Position numbers and translations under genes: made by a program. DNA of 64,000 nucleotides. Origin: Rhodocyclales bacterium (GTDB taxonomy: Bacteria; Pseudomonadota; Gammaproteobacteria; Burkholderiales; Rhodocyclaceae). The stretch's first letter is position 1, and every line of letters starts with the position of its first letter. Location of the stretch: NCBI GenBank assembly GCA_016235025.1, contig JACRMV010000001.1:620001-684000 (forward strand). The letters run 5' to 3'. Below the pieces are notes generated by a model. That model saw only the letters and a program-made list of their open reading frames with translations, was not told the origin of the DNA and made no database searches. Below are positions 48,206 through 59,457 of this stretch, one piece after another.

Positions 48206-48766
48206 TTGAAGTCTGCCCGCAAAGTACTCGATCGTCCGGCATGGATCAAAGCTGCCAGTGAAATCCTGGCAGAGCATGGTATCGAAGGCTTGCGCGTGGA
48301 AACTCTGGCCAAATACCTGAGGGTGACGAAGGGCAGCTTTTACTGGCACTTCAAGGATCGGCGCGACTTGCACGATGCCGTGCTGACACACTGGAAGCAC
48401 GGCCGCATCATCGACATCCAGAAACAGACGCGTGCCGAACCGGGACAGGAAATCGCTGCCCTGCTCCATACCATTGAAGTCTACGCATCCCCCCGCAGCC
48501 GCCGGGGCATACCCATAGAACTGGCCGTACGCGACTGGGCTCGACGCGATGCCGTGGCCGCCAGAATCGTGGAGGAAGTGGATACCGAACGCCTGGCCTG
48601 CACCTACCGCCTGTTTGTGGCTTGCGGTCTGGACGATGCCGAGGCCAAAGCCCGAAGTGTGATGTTGTATGCCTATGTATTCGGCGTCAGTCTGATGCGT
48701 TGCGAGCGTTTTGCATCCGATCTCACCGCCTTGAAGACATGGATCGCCGAACGCATCGCGCATTAA
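48206..48766 (+). CDS. TetR/AcrR-family transcriptional regulator
   Basis: IKAASEILAEHGIEGLRVETLAKYLRVTKGSFYWHFKDRRDLHDAVL; apparent TTG start. Confidence 0.93.
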   Translation: MKSARKVLDRPAWIKAASEILAEHGIEGLRVETLAKYLRVTKGSFYWHFKDRRDLHDAVLTHWKHGRIIDIQKQTRAEPGQEIAALLHTIEVYASPRSRRGIPIELAVRDWARRDAVAARIVEEVDTERLACTYRLFVACGLDDAEAKARSVMLYAYVFGVSLMRCERFASDLTALKTWIAERIAH

Positions 48767-48799
48767 ACCTGCGTCACTGCGCTCGGCAAGCTGCCTGAG

Positions 48800-49306
48800 T
48801 TAGACCAGTGTTTTGAGCGCCGCAGCGTAATTGGGCTCGTCGGCGATTTCCGGCACCATCTCGCTGTGTATCACCTTGTCATTCTCGTCCAGCACGACAA
48901 CGGCACGTGCGGTCAGACCGGCCAGCGGGCCATCGGCCAATTTCACACCCCATGCGGATAAAAACTCCGGGTGACGGAAACTGGAAAGGTGCGCCACATT
49001 TTTCAAGCCTTCCAGTTCGCAAAAACGTTTGGCGGCAAAAGGCAGATCGGCCGAAATGACCAGCACGGTGGTATTCGTCATGCTGCTGGCTAACTCGTTG
49101 AATTTTCGGGTTGAGGCTGCGCAGGTCGGCGTGTCAAGACTCGGCACAATATTCAGCACTTTGCGCTTGCCGGCGAAATCCTTCAGCGAGACATCGGCCA
49201 GTGCACCATTGGTGAGTTGAAAATCGGGAGCCTGATGACCAACAGCGGGAAGATCACCATCGACGCGAACGGGATTGCCTTTCAAGCTTACGGTAGTCAT
49301 TGCCAT
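48800..49306 (-). CDS. tpx: thiol peroxidase
   Basis: VKGNPV-like start, [29 protein letters not shown]. Confidence 0.95.
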   Translation of the reverse strand: MAMTTVSLKGNPVRVDGDLPAVGHQAPDFQLTNGALADVSLKDFAGKRKVLNIVPSLDTPTCAASTRKFNELASSMTNTTVLVISADLPFAAKRFCELEGLKNVAHLSSFRHPEFLSAWGVKLADGPLAGLTARAVVVLDENDKVIHSEMVPEIADEPNYAAALKTLV

Positions 49307-49317
49307 TTCTCCTGGGA

Positions 49318-50094
49318 TTAATTATTCAAAACGAGCTTGGGTAAGGCCGCCGCCGCATTGGCCGTCGTGGCCTCGGCGATGGCGGGGAAAGACATGCCGC
49401 GCAAGGCGGCGAGGGTTTCGGCGATACGCGGCAATTGATCCGGCGTGTTGCCAGCGCCGACTTTCCACGCCGGCGCCATATCCGGGGCATCGGTTTCGAG
49501 CACGATGGCGTCGAGCGGCAGCGTCGCCGCCAACTCACGGATGTGAAGTGCGCGCGGAAAAGTCATGGCACCGCCGAAACCCAGCTTGAAACCCAGAGTG
49601 ATGAATTCGTCGGCCTGCTGGCGGCTGCCATTGAAGGCATGGGCAATGCCACCGGAAACACCAATTCGCCGCAACTGCTTCAGCACCTGATCAACGGCAC
49701 GCCGTACATGCAATAGTACCGGCAACCCGGCTTCGCGTGCGAGTTTCAATTGTTCAACAAAATAAAGTTCCTGTTGCGCATCGTCACGCTCGGCAACAAA
49801 GCGATCGAGACCAATTTCGCCCACCGCAACAGGACGTTCACGCGCCAGGGTTTCACGCAAGGCAATGAGGTCTTCCGCGCGCGCGCGTCCAACGTACAGC
49901 GGGTGAATGCCATAGGCCGCAACGCAGCAACCGGAGTAATCGCGACAAACCGAGGCCACGGCGCCGAAATTGGCCCGCTCCACCGCCGGCACGACGATAG
50001 CATGCACCCCCGCCTGCCGTGCGGCCACCATAACCGCATCCCGCTCGGCGTCGAACTCGGCGGCATCCAGATGGCAATGGGTATCGACCAGCAT
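49318..50094 (-). CDS. TatD-family hydrolase
   Basis: [36 protein letters not shown]. Confidence 0.94.
   Translation of the reverse strand: MLVDTHCHLDAAEFDAERDAVMVAARQAGVHAIVVPAVERANFGAVASVCRDYSGCCVAAYGIHPLYVGRARAEDLIALRETLARERPVAVGEIGLDRFVAERDDAQQELYFVEQLKLAREAGLPVLLHVRRAVDQVLKQLRRIGVSGGIAHAFNGSRQQADEFITLGFKLGFGGAMTFPRALHIRELAATLPLDAIVLETDAPDMAPAWKVGAGNTPDQLPRIAETLAALRGMSFPAIAEATTANAAAALPKLVLNN
49443..49465 (-). repeat. KVGAG-type mini-repeat, copy 12 (tatD)
   Basis: GAAAGTCGGCGCTGGCAACACGC on minus strand. Confidence 0.88.
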
Positions 50095-50097
50095 GAA

Positions 50098-50292
50098 TCA
50101 GCTCAACTCGTCGATCCAGGCCTGTTGAATCGCTTCGAGCTTCTTCTCGCCACAGTGGCTCTCGTTTTCCTCGAAGCCGGGCAAGGCAAGCACCCAATGC
50201 ATCAGGTCGACAAAGTTGATGCGCATCGGATCAACGTCGGGATGCGTTTCCATCAATGCAATGGCGATATCGAGACTGTCTGTCCATTTCAT
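50098..50292 (-). CDS. iscX: Fe-S assembly protein IscX
   Basis: [40 protein letters not shown]. Confidence 0.95.
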   Translation of the reverse strand: MKWTDSLDIAIALMETHPDVDPMRINFVDLMHWVLALPGFEENESHCGEKKLEAIQQAWIDELS

Positions 50293-50636
50293 TTTTTTGC
50301 GCTCCCTTCCTTGACCATGTTGATGGTGTACTTGGGTATTTCAATCACCAGTGGTGTTGCACCAACAATCGCCTGACACGAAAGCCGCGAGTTCGGTTCC
50401 AGCCCCCAGGCCTTGTCGAGCAAGTCGTCTTCCAGTTCTTCTGCCGGCGGCAGCGAGGCATAGCCTTCGCGCACGATGACATGACAGGTGGTGCAGGCGC
50501 ATGATTTCTCGCAGGCATGCTCGATCGGGATGTCATTATCAAGCAAGGCATCGCAGACGCTGGTTCCTGGTAGCGCTTCAATGACTGCGCCGTCGGGACA
50601 CAACTCGGCATGGGGCAGAACGATTATTTGTGTCAT
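50289..50636 (-). CDS. fdx: ISC-type [2Fe-2S] ferredoxin
   Basis: [50 protein letters not shown]. Confidence 0.96.
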   Translation of the reverse strand: MTQIIVLPHAELCPDGAVIEALPGTSVCDALLDNDIPIEHACEKSCACTTCHVIVREGYASLPPAEELEDDLLDKAWGLEPNSRLSCQAIVGATPLVIEIPKYTINMVKEGSAKK

Positions 50637-52501
50637 GGCAAAACCTGGTCAATTTTTTTTCCGGCCAGTGCGCGTTGCACGCTCTGGTTCATGCGGCGGG
50701 CAGCGAATTCATCGGTGGCGGAACTTAATTCCTGCATGGCGTCATCGATGGCACGCCGGTCGTCACCGGGAACGACCGCTTCCAGTCTGATAATCGCCCT
50801 GTCGATGCGTTCGCGCTCTTCGGGCGTCAATATCTCCGCGCTATCCTCAAGGGCCGAATGCGTCGCTTCGAGCAAACGCTGCGCCTCAACCTGCGCCTCG
50901 CGCAAGGCGCGACGAAACGCGTCGTCCCCGGCATGCGCAAACCCGGCTTGCAACATGGTGGCAACCTCATCATCGGTGAGACCGTAGGAAGGCTTGACCG
51001 CAATATGCGCTTCGCAGCCTGAGGTTTGTTCGCTGGCCGTGACCGAGAGCAGGCCATCTGCATCAATCTGGAACGTGACACGAATCCGTGCGGCACCTGC
51101 CACCATCGGCGGAATGCCGCGCAACTCGAACCGCGCCAGACTGCGGCAATCGGAAACCAGTTCACGCTCGCCTTGCACGACATGAATGGCCATTGCCGTC
51201 TGGCCATCCTTGAAGGTGGTGAATTCCTGCGTCTGGGCAATCGGCAGTGTCGAATTGCGCTGGATCACCTTCTCCACCAGTCCCCCCATCGTCTCCAGCC
51301 CGAGCGAAAGGGGAACCACGTCGAGCAGCAGCCAGTCCTCATCGGCAGTACGGTTGCCCGCCAGCAGATTGGCCTGCATGGCCGCACCCAGCGCCACGAC
51401 CTTGTCGGGATCGAGGTTGTTGAGCGGCTCCTGCTTGAACAAGTCGGCCACAGCATGCTGTATCTGCGGCATGCGGGTGGAGCCGCCCACCATCACCACG
51501 CCCCGCACATCGGTCACGGCCAAGCCGGCATCACGCAGCGCTTTGCGTGTCGGGATCAGGGTTTTTTGTACCAAAGTGCGGGTAATTTCAGTAAAAATAT
51601 CTGTCGTCAGCATCAGATCGACATATTCGCCACTGCTGAGCTTGACCGTGACCGGCGCCTCGCCATGGGATGAAAGATATTCCTTGGCTTCCCGCGCCTT
51701 GACCTGCAACAAACGCACATCGCCCGCCGAAAGCGGCTTGAGATGCGCCTGTTCGATCAGCCAGCAAAACACGCGATGATCGAAGTCATCCCCGCCCAAA
51801 GCGGAATCGCCGCCGGTAGCCAGCACCTCGAATACGCCTTTGGACAAACGCAGAATCGAAATGTCGAAGGTGCCGCCGCCCAGATCGAATACAGCATAAA
51901 TGCCTTCCGACGCATTATCCAGTCCATAGGCAATCGCCGCCGCCGTCGGCTCGTTGAGCAGGCGCAAGACGTTCAGGCCCGCCAGGCGTGCCGCATCCTT
52001 GGTGGCCTGGCGCTGGGCATCGTCAAAATACGCAGGCACCGTAACCACGGCGCCGACCAGTTCGCCGCCGAGAGAAGCCTCTGCCCGCAAGCGCAGGGCC
52101 TGGAGTATCACGGCCGAAACCTCAACCGGGCTTTTTATTCCGGCCGCTGTCCTGATCCTGACCATGCCTTCGGCATCAACAAAATCATAAGGCAGGGTTT
52201 CAATGTGGGCAATGTCGGCACGCCCCCGTCCCATGAAGCGTTTGACGGAAACCAGAGTGTTCTTCGGATCGGTCGCGGCATGTTTTCCTGCCTCGTAGCC
52301 GACTTCAGTTGTTCCATCGGGCAGATAGCGCACGATGGAAGGCAGCAAGGAGCGACCCTGCTCATCATTGAGTACCACGCTCATACCACTCTTGACAGAG
52401 GCCACCAGCGAATTTGTGGTGCCCAGATCAATGCCGACGGCAAGTCGATGCTGATGCGGCGCTGCGAATGTTCCCGGCTCCGCTATTTGGAGTAATGCCA
52501 T
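50633..52501 (-). CDS. hscA: Fe-S assembly chaperone HscA
   Basis: [18 protein letters not shown]; Hsp70 family in isc cluster. Confidence 0.97.
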   Translation of the reverse strand: MALLQIAEPGTFAAPHQHRLAVGIDLGTTNSLVASVKSGMSVVLNDEQGRSLLPSIVRYLPDGTTEVGYEAGKHAATDPKNTLVSVKRFMGRGRADIAHIETLPYDFVDAEGMVRIRTAAGIKSPVEVSAVILQALRLRAEASLGGELVGAVVTVPAYFDDAQRQATKDAARLAGLNVLRLLNEPTAAAIAYGLDNASEGIYAVFDLGGGTFDISILRLSKGVFEVLATGGDSALGGDDFDHRVFCWLIEQAHLKPLSAGDVRLLQVKAREAKEYLSSHGEAPVTVKLSSGEYVDLMLTTDIFTEITRTLVQKTLIPTRKALRDAGLAVTDVRGVVMVGGSTRMPQIQHAVADLFKQEPLNNLDPDKVVALGAAMQANLLAGNRTADEDWLLLDVVPLSLGLETMGGLVEKVIQRNSTLPIAQTQEFTTFKDGQTAMAIHVVQGERELVSDCRSLARFELRGIPPMVAGAARIRVTFQIDADGLLSVTASEQTSGCEAHIAVKPSYGLTDDEVATMLQAGFAHAGDDAFRRALREAQVEAQRLLEATHSALEDSAEILTPEERERIDRAIIRLEAVVPGDDRRAIDDAMQELSSATDEFAARRMNQSVQRALAGKKIDQVLP

Positions 52502-52511
52502 GATGTTTTAT

Positions 52512-53042
52512 CTAAAAAGTAACGGTTTCAAGCGCGTCGTCGATTTCATCCAGCAGTTTTTCCTGGAACATCAATTGACGCGCCAACCCGGTTGCTGCCT
52601 GAAAATCCTTGTGTGTGTCGATCAGTTCGGCGAGACGCTCATAAGCGATGGCAATTTCCTGCGACAGGCGCTGGCGCGTGGCATCCAGAGTCGCGGCGTC
52701 GTTGCCGTGACGGGCTTCGGTGACGGCTTCCCGCAACGCCATCTGATCCATCAAGAACTCCATCGGCATGGCGGTGTTGCTTTCGACCTGGGGGTCATGC
52801 CCAAGCAGGCCAAGCAGGTAACGCGCCCGTGCACCGGGCGACTTGAGCGTCTGGTAGGCCTCATTCACCCGCGTCGCCCACTGCATCGACAAACGCCGAC
52901 CGGCAACGCCGGCCTGTACATGACGATCGGGATGCACCTCGGCTTGAAGCTGACGGAAACGGCGATCGAGCTCGGCTCCCTCCACCCGCTGCGCACGGGG
53001 CAAGCCGAACAGGGCAAAGTGATCTGCCGAAAAATCAGGCAT
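52512..53042 (-). CDS. hscB: Fe-S assembly co-chaperone HscB
   Basis: J domain with HPD (AEVHPDRH); start at MPDFSADHFALFGLP. Confidence 0.94.
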   Translation of the reverse strand: MPDFSADHFALFGLPRAQRVEGAELDRRFRQLQAEVHPDRHVQAGVAGRRLSMQWATRVNEAYQTLKSPGARARYLLGLLGHDPQVESNTAMPMEFLMDQMALREAVTEARHGNDAATLDATRQRLSQEIAIAYERLAELIDTHKDFQAATGLARQLMFQEKLLDEIDDALETVTF

Positions 53043-53070
53043 GGCTGCAACCATCAATCACCAACCGCCA

Positions 53071-53394
53071 TCAGGTCGTGAATGACTCGCCGCAACCGCA
53101 TTCGGCCTTGACATTGGGGTTGTTGAACTTGAATCCCTCGTTCATGCCTTCCCGGGTGTAGTCCAGTTCCGTGCCGTCGATATAAGGCAGGCTTTTCGGA
53201 TCGACCAGAATCTTGATGCCATGACTTTCGAACACCAGATCCTCCGGCAGCGCAGCATCGGCAAATTCGATTTTATAGGCCAGCCCCGAGCAACCTGTCG
53301 TCTTGACCCCGAGGCGAACTCCAAGCCCCTTGCCACGCTTGGCAATGAAGTCGGCGACGTGCTTGGCGGCAGGCGCTGATAAGCTGATTGACAT
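53071..53394 (-). CDS. iscA: Fe-S cluster assembly protein IscA
   Basis: [30 protein letters not shown]. Confidence 0.97.
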   Translation of the reverse strand: MSISLSAPAAKHVADFIAKRGKGLGVRLGVKTTGCSGLAYKIEFADAALPEDLVFESHGIKILVDPKSLPYIDGTELDYTREGMNEGFKFNNPNVKAECGCGESFTT

Positions 53395-53396
53395 GA

Positions 53397-53780
53397 TCAG
53401 GCCTCGTGTCTTTTCTTGTAATCGTCCACCGCTGCCCTGATCGCATCTTCGGCGAGGATGGAGCAGTGAATCTTCACCGGCGGCAAAGCCAGTTCCTCGG
53501 CGATATGGGTGTTCTTGATTTCCAGCGCCTGATCCAGCGTCTTGCCCTTGACCCATTCGGTCACCAGCGAAGACGAGGCGATCGCCGAGCCACATCCATA
53601 AGTCTTGAATTTGGCGTCTTCGATGATGCCATCCTTGCCGACCCGGATTTGCAGCTTCATCACATCGCCGCAAGCAGGCGCGCCGACCATGCCGGTGGCG
53701 ACACCCTCTTCTTCCTTGCCGAAGGAACCAACGTTGCGTGGGTTTTCGTAGTGATCCAGTACTTTTTCGCTATAGGCCAT
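53397..53780 (-). CDS. iscU: Fe-S scaffold IscU
   Basis: [40 protein letters not shown]. Confidence 0.98.
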   Translation of the reverse strand: MAYSEKVLDHYENPRNVGSFGKEEEGVATGMVGAPACGDVMKLQIRVGKDGIIEDAKFKTYGCGSAIASSSLVTEWVKGKTLDQALEIKNTHIAEELALPPVKIHCSILAEDAIRAAVDDYKKRHEA

Positions 53781-53797
53781 GATGTTTCTCCTTTAAA

Positions 53798-55009
53798 TCA
53801 GTGTGCAGCCCACTGCACGGTGTTGAGGTCAATACCCTCTTTGAACATGTCCCACAAGGGCGACAACTCACGCAGCCTGCCGATCTTCTCATGCAACAAT
53901 TTGACTGTGAAATCAACGTCATGTTCCGTTGTGAAACGCCCCAGTGTGAAGCGAATCGAACTGTGCGCCAACTCGTCGGAACGTCCCAGCGCACGCAGGA
54001 CATAGGACGGCTCAAGACTGGCCGAAGTGCAGGCCGAGCCGCTCGAAACGGCAATGTCTTTGATCGCCATGATCAGGGACTCGCCTTCGACAAAGTTGAA
54101 ACTGACATTGAGGTTGTGCGGCACGCGCTGCTCCAGGTCGCCATTGACGTAGGTTTCCTCGATATCCATCAGGCCACTCATCAGCTTGTCGCGCAGCATG
54201 CGGATGCGTTCGTTCTCGGTTGCCATTTCTTCGCGTGCGATACGGAATGCCTCGCCCATGCCGATGATCTGATGCGTTGCCAGTGTGCCGGAACGCAAAC
54301 CGCGCTCATGGCCGCCACCATGAATCTGCGCTTCCAGGCGGATTCGCGGCTTGCGTCGCACATACAGCGCACCGATGCCTTTCGGGCCATAGGTCTTGTG
54401 CGCCGAGAACGACATCAGGTCGACTTTCAGCGTGGCCAGGTCGATCGGCATCTTGCCCGTGGCCTGTGCGGCATCGACATGGAAAATCACTCCTTTCTCG
54501 CGGCAGATTTCACCGATTTCGGCGATCGGCTGAATCACGCCAATTTCGTTGTTCACCGCCATCACCGATGCCAGCACCGTATCCGGGCGCAGCGCGGCCT
54601 TGAACTGATCGACACTGATCAGGCCGTTTTCCTGCGGCACGATATAGCTTGCCTCGAAACCCTGGCGCTCCAGTTCCTTCACCGTATCGAGCACCGCCTT
54701 GTGCTCCGTGGTCACCGTGACGATGTGCTTGCCTTTGGTGCCGGCGTAGAAATGCGCCGCGCCCTTGATCGCCAGATTATTCGATTCGGTCGCGCCGGAA
54801 GTCCAGATGATGTCCTTGGCATCTGCCCCGACCAGTTTCGCCACTTCTTCCCGCGCTTCTTCAACAGCCTTTTCAGCTTCCCAGCCGTAGGCATGCGAAC
54901 GCGACGCCGGATTGCCGAAATGCTCCGTCAGCCAGGGGATCATTTTCCCTGCCACACGCGGATCAACCGGCGTGGTCGAGGAATAATCGAGGTAAATCGG
55001 CATTTTCAT
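53798..55009 (-). CDS. iscS: cysteine desulfurase IscS
   Basis: [40 protein letters not shown]. Confidence 0.97.
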   Translation of the reverse strand: MKMPIYLDYSSTTPVDPRVAGKMIPWLTEHFGNPASRSHAYGWEAEKAVEEAREEVAKLVGADAKDIIWTSGATESNNLAIKGAAHFYAGTKGKHIVTVTTEHKAVLDTVKELERQGFEASYIVPQENGLISVDQFKAALRPDTVLASVMAVNNEIGVIQPIAEIGEICREKGVIFHVDAAQATGKMPIDLATLKVDLMSFSAHKTYGPKGIGALYVRRKPRIRLEAQIHGGGHERGLRSGTLATHQIIGMGEAFRIAREEMATENERIRMLRDKLMSGLMDIEETYVNGDLEQRVPHNLNVSFNFVEGESLIMAIKDIAVSSGSACTSASLEPSYVLRALGRSDELAHSSIRFTLGRFTTEHDVDFTVKLLHEKIGRLRELSPLWDMFKEGIDLNTVQWAAH

Positions 55010-55023
55010 AGGTGCTCTCCAGT

Positions 55024-56193
55024 TCAATGTGTTGGAACGGCCACTGCTGCGACCAGTCCTTTAAGTTGCAATAGCGTGTTATCCAGCGCCCTGAAAAAGT
55101 CGCGCACTTGCTGCTGTGTATTCCCGGCGCCAAGACTGATGCGTACTGCCGCGCGCGCAAGAGCGGGGCTAACACCCATCGCCAGCAGCACCTTGGAGGG
55201 TTCCGGATGGGCGCTGGAGCAGGCTGCGCCGGCGGCCACGGCGAAACCGGCGCGATCGAGCCAGGCCACCAGCGTCTCGCCATCAAAGCCGTCAAAAGAA
55301 AAATAGATCGTGTTCGGCAAGCGCTGCACCGCACTGGCGAAAATAACCGCCCCCCGCGCCACCAGACCATCTTCAAGCTCGGTGCGCAAAGCGAGCAACC
55401 CTGCCGCCTGTCCTTTGATTCGCTCCACGGCAAGCTCTGCGGCCAAGCCAAAACCGACAATAGCCGCCACGTTTTCAGTACCCGAGCGTAAACCACGCTC
55501 GTGACCGCCGCCTGCAATCAATGCTTGCAAATCGACCCGCTTATCCACAACCAGCGCACCGGCGCCTTTCGGTCCGCCGATCTTGTGTGCCGAAAGCGTC
55601 ATCGCATGCACGCCAGCTGCATTGAAGACACGAAAGCTCAACGGCAACTTGCCAAAGGCCTGCACCGCATCGGTGTGAAACCAGGCATGTGCCGACTGTG
55701 CCTGTGCCGCCAGCTTGGTCACATCCTGCACGACGCCCGTTTCGTTGTTGGCCAGCATCACCGAAACCAGTGCCGGCTTCTCGGCCAATGCGGCGGAAAA
55801 GTCGGCGCTGGCGATACGGCAATCCGCATCCACTGCGATCTCGCGTACTTGCCAGCCGCAACGCGCCAACTGCCGTGCCGGCTCTCGCACACAGGGGTGT
55901 TCGATGGCTGAAATAGCCAGCGTGCCGGGGGCGAGCATTGCCGCCGCACCCTTGATAAACAGGTTGTTGGCCTCCGAGCCGCCGCTGGTAAAAATCACTT
56001 CCGTCGGATGGGCGCCCACAGCGCAAGCCACCCTTTGGCGCGCCTCGTCAATTGCACGCCGCGCTGCGCGACCATACTCATGCCGACTGGAGGCGTTGCC
56101 ATAATGCTGCGTCAAATACGGCAACATCCCGTCCAGCACCCGCGTATCGAGCGGCGTGGTCGCATTGTGGTCGAAATAGACGGGAGTGAACAT
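55024..56193 (-). CDS. second cysteine desulfurase (NifS/IscS-like)
   Basis: [44 protein letters not shown]; between iscR and iscS. Confidence 0.93.
   Translation of the reverse strand: MFTPVYFDHNATTPLDTRVLDGMLPYLTQHYGNASSRHEYGRAARRAIDEARQRVACAVGAHPTEVIFTSGGSEANNLFIKGAAAMLAPGTLAISAIEHPCVREPARQLARCGWQVREIAVDADCRIASADFSAALAEKPALVSVMLANNETGVVQDVTKLAAQAQSAHAWFHTDAVQAFGKLPLSFRVFNAAGVHAMTLSAHKIGGPKGAGALVVDKRVDLQALIAGGGHERGLRSGTENVAAIVGFGLAAELAVERIKGQAAGLLALRTELEDGLVARGAVIFASAVQRLPNTIYFSFDGFDGETLVAWLDRAGFAVAAGAACSSAHPEPSKVLLAMGVSPALARAAVRISLGAGNTQQQVRDFFRALDNTLLQLKGLVAAVAVPTH
55797..55819 (+). repeat. KVGAG-type mini-repeat, copy 13 (second cysteine desulfurase)
   Basis: AAAAGTCGGCGCTGGCGATACGG. 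Confidence 0.93.
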
Positions 56194-56211
56194 GGCGTGA
56201 CAAGCAGTCAA

Positions 56212-56694
56212 TCAAACAGGGCACTCGACACCCGCGCGGCGAACCTGGCTCACAGGTCGTTCACCACGCAGCACATTGTCTGCTCTGGCCTGCTGCTGGG
56301 CTACGAGTTCCGCCAGGCTGACCGAGTTGAGATACTCAAACATCTTCTCGTTCAATGTGGTCCATAGCTGGTGCGTCATGCAGGGCTTTACATCCTCGGT
56401 GCAATTCCGTTTGCCACCGCATTGCGTGGCGTCGAGCGACTCATCAACGGCATTGATGATGTCTGCCACCGAAATCATGTCCAGTGACTTGGCCAGGCAG
56501 TAACCACCTCCTGGCCCGCGCACGCTGGAAACCAGATCCCGACGGCGCAATTTGCCAAACAGTTGTTCAAGATAGGAGAGGGAAATCTTCTGCCGCTCGC
56601 TGATTCCTGCCAAGGTCACCGGCCCGCCCTGCTGACGCAAAGCCAGATCAATCATCGCAGTTACAGCAAAGCGCCCTTTAGTCGTCAGTCGCAT
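56212..56694 (-). CDS. iscR: Fe-S responsive regulator IscR
   Basis: [41 protein letters not shown] cysteines. Confidence 0.96.
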   Translation of the reverse strand: MRLTTKGRFAVTAMIDLALRQQGGPVTLAGISERQKISLSYLEQLFGKLRRRDLVSSVRGPGGGYCLAKSLDMISVADIINAVDESLDATQCGGKRNCTEDVKPCMTHQLWTTLNEKMFEYLNSVSLAELVAQQQARADNVLRGERPVSQVRRAGVECPV

Positions 56695-56791
56695 AACGGA
56701 TACCTCCCATGAATGGCACACCCGCCCACATGCTTATCTTTCGCCGGAAATTCGCCAGCCGAATACCCGACTACTGCGACCGATTTTATTG

Positions 56792-56816
56792 TATCCCGAC
56801 AATTTTAGTCAACTAT
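56792..56816. promoter_or_regulatory. putative type-1 IscR binding site upstream of iscR
   Basis: TATCCCGACAATTTTAGTCAACTAT, 21/25 match by eye to the IscR type-1 consensus ATASYYGACTRWWWYAGTCRRSTAT. Confidence 0.7.
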
Positions 56817-57557
56817 TTTTGAGAGATAGTTCGGATCGAATTTATCAGCCGTCGCCATATCATCTTCAAGCGATACCCCCGTGCGCTCGATGGCTTTCAA
56901 CAGCGCCTCAAGACGCCGATCGGTATCGACCGCATGGTCAAGCAAGCCATGGATTGCCTTGGCCAGCGGATCGTCTTCAGTCTTACTGATGGCATACGCT
57001 GAAAAGCCCATTTTCTCGGCGTGCTCTTCACGTACCGCTTCCTGACCGGCATCGACGATGCGCGCCGGAATGCCTACCGCCGTCGCTCCCGCAGGCACAT
57101 CACGAACCACTACAGCATTGGAGCCTACCTTCGCCCCTTCGCCGAGGGTAATCGGCCCCAGCACCTTGGCTCCGGCGCCAATCACTACACCCCGCATCAA
57201 TGTCGGATGGCGTTTGCCCTTGCTCCACGAAGTGCCGCCCAGCGTAACGCCGTGATATAGCGTGCAGTCGTCGCCGATCACGGCGGTCTCGCCGATCACG
57301 ACGCCCATGCCATGATCGATGAAGACGCGACGGCCGATGGTCGCCCCGGGATGAATCTCGATGCCCGTTGCCCAGCGCGTCAAATGCGCCAGAAACCGGG
57401 CCAGCCAGCGTAGCCGGGAACCCCACAACCAGTGCGCCAACCGATGCAATACGAGGGCATGAAATCCCGGGTAGCAGGTCAGCACCTCCCAGGTCGAGCG
57501 GGCTGCCGGATCGCGTTCAAAAACGCAGGAGATGTCTTCGCGCAAACGGGAGATCAT
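56805..57557 (-). CDS. cysE: serine O-acetyltransferase
   Basis: [42 protein letters not shown] left-handed beta helix. Confidence 0.97.
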   Translation of the reverse strand: MISRLREDISCVFERDPAARSTWEVLTCYPGFHALVLHRLAHWLWGSRLRWLARFLAHLTRWATGIEIHPGATIGRRVFIDHGMGVVIGETAVIGDDCTLYHGVTLGGTSWSKGKRHPTLMRGVVIGAGAKVLGPITLGEGAKVGSNAVVVRDVPAGATAVGIPARIVDAGQEAVREEHAEKMGFSAYAISKTEDDPLAKAIHGLLDHAVDTDRRLEALLKAIERTGVSLEDDMATADKFDPNYLSKIVD

Positions 57558-58363
57558 GGTCGAAATTTTCCTTTTCCTTCGAGCGCCGCAAGCAAGCCGC
57601 GCAAAATGTTGACTTCCTCTTTTTCCAGTACGGCGCGGGAAAACAGTCGTCGCATGCGGAGAGTAAACCGTTTCGGGCTGGCCGGATCGAGAAAACCGCA
57701 GCCCAATGCAGCCTGCTCCAGATGCGTAACGAAATGCTCTATTTCATCGTGCGTTGCCGGCAACCCGGCACCGGAAATTTCCGGCGGCAAACCCGGATTC
57801 AGCGCCGCCAGACGCAACTCGTAGCACATCACCTGCACCGCTGCCGCGACGTTGAGCGAACTGAAATCGGGATTGACCGGAATCATCGCCCAGCGCCGGC
57901 ATTGGGCCAGTTCCTCGTTTGACAGTCCCGCCGTTTCATTGCCAAACACCAGCGCCACATCACCGTGGACTGTCTGCGCCACCATCTCGGCCGCCGCTTC
58001 CCGCGCCCAGAGCGCCGGTGTCGCCAGTTCGCGCCGCCGCGCACTCATGGCCACCGCCAGTACCGTTCCCGAAAGCGCCTCGGGCAACGATGACACGACC
58101 TGTGCCGCCGCCAAAATATCCGTTGCCCCGGCAGCCATCGCCGCAGCCTGGGCATCGGGAAACTTTTGCGGATTGACCAGCACCAGCCGGGAAAGCCCCA
58201 TGACCTTCATCGCCCGCGCTGCCGCGCCGATATTTCCGGGATGACTGGTATGCGACAGGACAACGCGAATGCGCTCAAAAGTCGGCGCTGGCGAGACGGT
58301 GAAGGTCAATTTAAGGTACCGGGTCGAATAGCATGAAACACAGAATTCGCCATCGCGATGCAA
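57554..58363 (-). CDS. trmJ: tRNA (cytidine/uridine-2'-O)-methyltransferase TrmJ
   Basis: [35 protein letters not shown]; next to cysE-iscR; start codon uncertain. Confidence 0.92.
   Translation of the reverse strand: MHRDGEFCVSCYSTRYLKLTFTVSPAPTFERIRVVLSHTSHPGNIGAAARAMKVMGLSRLVLVNPQKFPDAQAAAMAAGATDILAAAQVVSSLPEALSGTVLAVAMSARRRELATPALWAREAAAEMVAQTVHGDVALVFGNETAGLSNEELAQCRRWAMIPVNPDFSSLNVAAAVQVMCYELRLAALNPGLPPEISGAGLPATHDEIEHFVTHLEQAALGCGFLDPASPKRFTLRMRRLFSRAVLEKEEVNILRGLLAALEGKGKFRP
58277..58299 (+). repeat. KVGAG-type mini-repeat, copy 14 (5' end of trmJ)
   Basis: AAAAGTCGGCGCTGGCGAGACGG, exact consensus. Confidence 0.95.
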
Positions 58364-58441
58364 GGAACGTATGGGCAGGCGAACGGGTTCATATTAGAAT
58401 TGAGGCCTTCGCGCACAACGCGCCTGCTCTCCTCAAAATTC

Positions 58442-59248
58442 ATGCATCCCACACTCAACATCGCCGTCAAGGCCGCGCGTAGTGCCGGCAAGATCATCAA
58501 CCGTGCCAGCCTTGACATCGAATCGCTCAATATCAGCGTCAAGCAACAGAGCGATTACGTCACCGAAGTCGATCGTGCCGCCGAAGCTGCAATTATCGCT
58601 GTCCTGCGCGACGCCTACCCTGCCTACGGAATTCTAGCAGAGGAGTCCGGACTGGCTGGCACTGACGCCCATGCCGAGTTCCAGTGGATCATCGACCCGC
58701 TCGACGGCACCACCAACTTTATCCACGGCGTGCCGCAATACGCCATTTCAATTGCCCTCGCGCACAAAGGCGTGATGCAGCAAGCCGTGGTGTACGACCC
58801 TAACCGCAATGAAATTTTCACCGCCAGCAAAGGCGGCGGAGCCTTCGTCAACGGCCGCCGCATACGCGTCGCCAAACGCGACAAACTCGATGAAGCCTTG
58901 ATCGGCACAGGTTTCCCCTATCGGATGTTTGAGCATATCGACACCTACCTCGCCATCTTCAAGGAAATTGCACAAAAAACCGCCGGCATGCGTCGGCCGG
59001 GCGCCGCTGCGCTCGATCTCGCCTGGGTTGCCTGCGGCCGCATGGATGGGTTCTGGGAACTTGGCCTCGCTCCGTGGGACATGGCGGCCGGCAGCTTGCT
59101 CATCACCGAAGCGGGCGGCCTCGTTGGTGACCTCTCCGGTGAAGCGAATTACATGAAAACCGGCAACATCATCGGCGGCAACCCGAAAATTTTCAGTCAA
59201 CTGCTGCAAATCATCGCCTCGCACCGCACGGCTACACTGCCAGCCTGA
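58442..59248 (+). CDS. suhB: inositol-1-monophosphatase
   Basis: [57 protein letters not shown]. Confidence 0.96.
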   Translation: MHPTLNIAVKAARSAGKIINRASLDIESLNISVKQQSDYVTEVDRAAEAAIIAVLRDAYPAYGILAEESGLAGTDAHAEFQWIIDPLDGTTNFIHGVPQYAISIALAHKGVMQQAVVYDPNRNEIFTASKGGGAFVNGRRIRVAKRDKLDEALIGTGFPYRMFEHIDTYLAIFKEIAQKTAGMRRPGAAALDLAWVACGRMDGFWELGLAPWDMAAGSLLITEAGGLVGDLSGEANYMKTGNIIGGNPKIFSQLLQIIASHRTATLPA

Positions 59249-59274
59249 GATCGAACCGCTCCTTGCCAAGAAAC

Positions 59275-59300
59275 AAAAAGCCACCCGAAGGTGGCTTTTT
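59275..59300. terminator. hairpin terminator downstream of suhB
   Basis: AAAAAGCCACC-CGAA-GGTGGCTTTTT. Confidence 0.92.
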
Positions 59301-59330
59301 AACTTCAACTTACCGATTTCCTACCGAATC

Positions 59331-59407
59331 TGGTAGGCGCGATTGGACTCGAACCAACGACCCCCACCATGTCAAGGTGGTGCTCTAACCAGCTGAGCTA
59401 CGCGCCT
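59331..59407 (-). tRNA. tRNA-Val (anticodon GAC)
   Basis: Reverse strand AGGCGCG acceptor, CCACC-TTGACAT-GGTGG anticodon arm, GTTCGAGTC T arm, encoded CCA. Confidence 0.96.
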
Positions 59408-59457
59408 GCTACAAGAGGGCCGCATTCTACCTGAAACACGTCCGCCGTCAAACCGTT

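Noticed and set aside
53801-55306. 501-aa plus-strand ORF
   Set aside because: Antisense to both cysteine desulfurases; no recognisable domain.
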